Source: Lepidonotus clava (Eukaryota; Annelida; Polychaeta; Phyllodocida; Polynoidae). From it: DNA of 64,000 nucleotides. More model-generated notes on the stretch are below. The model searched no databases, had not been told where the DNA came from, and was given only the letters and a program-made list of their open reading frames with translations. The DNA lies in assembly GCA_936440205.1 (NCBI GenBank), contig OW387149.1, positions 8,390,114 through 8,454,113 of the forward strand, read 5' to 3'. Position 1 is the stretch's first letter. The DNA itself is not shown here.

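Noticed and set aside
62637-62860. Continuation of the acidic exon as coding (..HHIMAHMRAND..)
   Set aside because: The frame runs into a family-E repeat copy, and acidic composition is lost. The exon is better ended at one of the two donors upstream.

Overview
The window looks like AT-rich nuclear DNA from an invertebrate animal, most likely marine. I cannot fix the phylum from sequence alone. The reasons are small exons split by kilobase introns with GT..AG borders, tRNA-derived SINEs, many short inverted-repeat DNA elements (MITEs), long C/G and A/T homopolymers, and no bacterial-type gene packing.

The one gene I can support lies on the minus strand. It is the 3' part of a filamin-like gene, running from the right edge (64000) down to a stop codon at 13546-13548. 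Twelve exons were assembled by reading splice sites and phases. From 5' to 3' they are four acidic, probably disordered exons (63889-63933 or longer; 62928-62969; 58831-59028; 45672-45809, whose second half enters the first Ig-like repeat), then 43064-43199, 42490-42636, 38687-38860, 32414-32560, 31987-32067, 31184-31321, 23302-23463 and the last exon 13546-13580. Every junction keeps one open frame: phase 0 in the acidic part, phase 1 throughout the filamin-repeat part. Together they encode four filamin (ABP280-type Ig) repeats ending in SPYVVTVHGR and a stop. The actin-binding N terminus lies outside the window.

The most unusual structure surrounds the exon at 38687-38860. Upstream in the transcript is a tandem array of about 150-bp units (38861-39650), each carrying a copy of this exon's 3' splice site and first codons. 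Downstream is a tandem array of 55-bp units (37935-38610), each carrying a copy of its last codons and 5' splice site. One exon is therefore bracketed by serial copies of its own two edges. A smaller ~36-bp array abuts the donor of exon 31987-32067.

The rest is intronic or flanking DNA packed with repeats. A dominant MITE family ('A', ends ATACCCACTAGGCGATTT) has about 14 copies. Other families (B to P) are described under their entries, with two clear nestings: three levels at 34073-34892, and a TTAA-flanked 906-bp element inside an A copy at 51617-52696. There are several tRNA-derived SINEs, a solo LTR at 3930-4944 with a 4-bp target-site duplication, a 367-bp fold-back at 9390-9756, a degenerate ~100-bp satellite at 61975-62550, and simple repeats. 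The region 1-12690, beyond the end of the gene, has no gene I can recognise.
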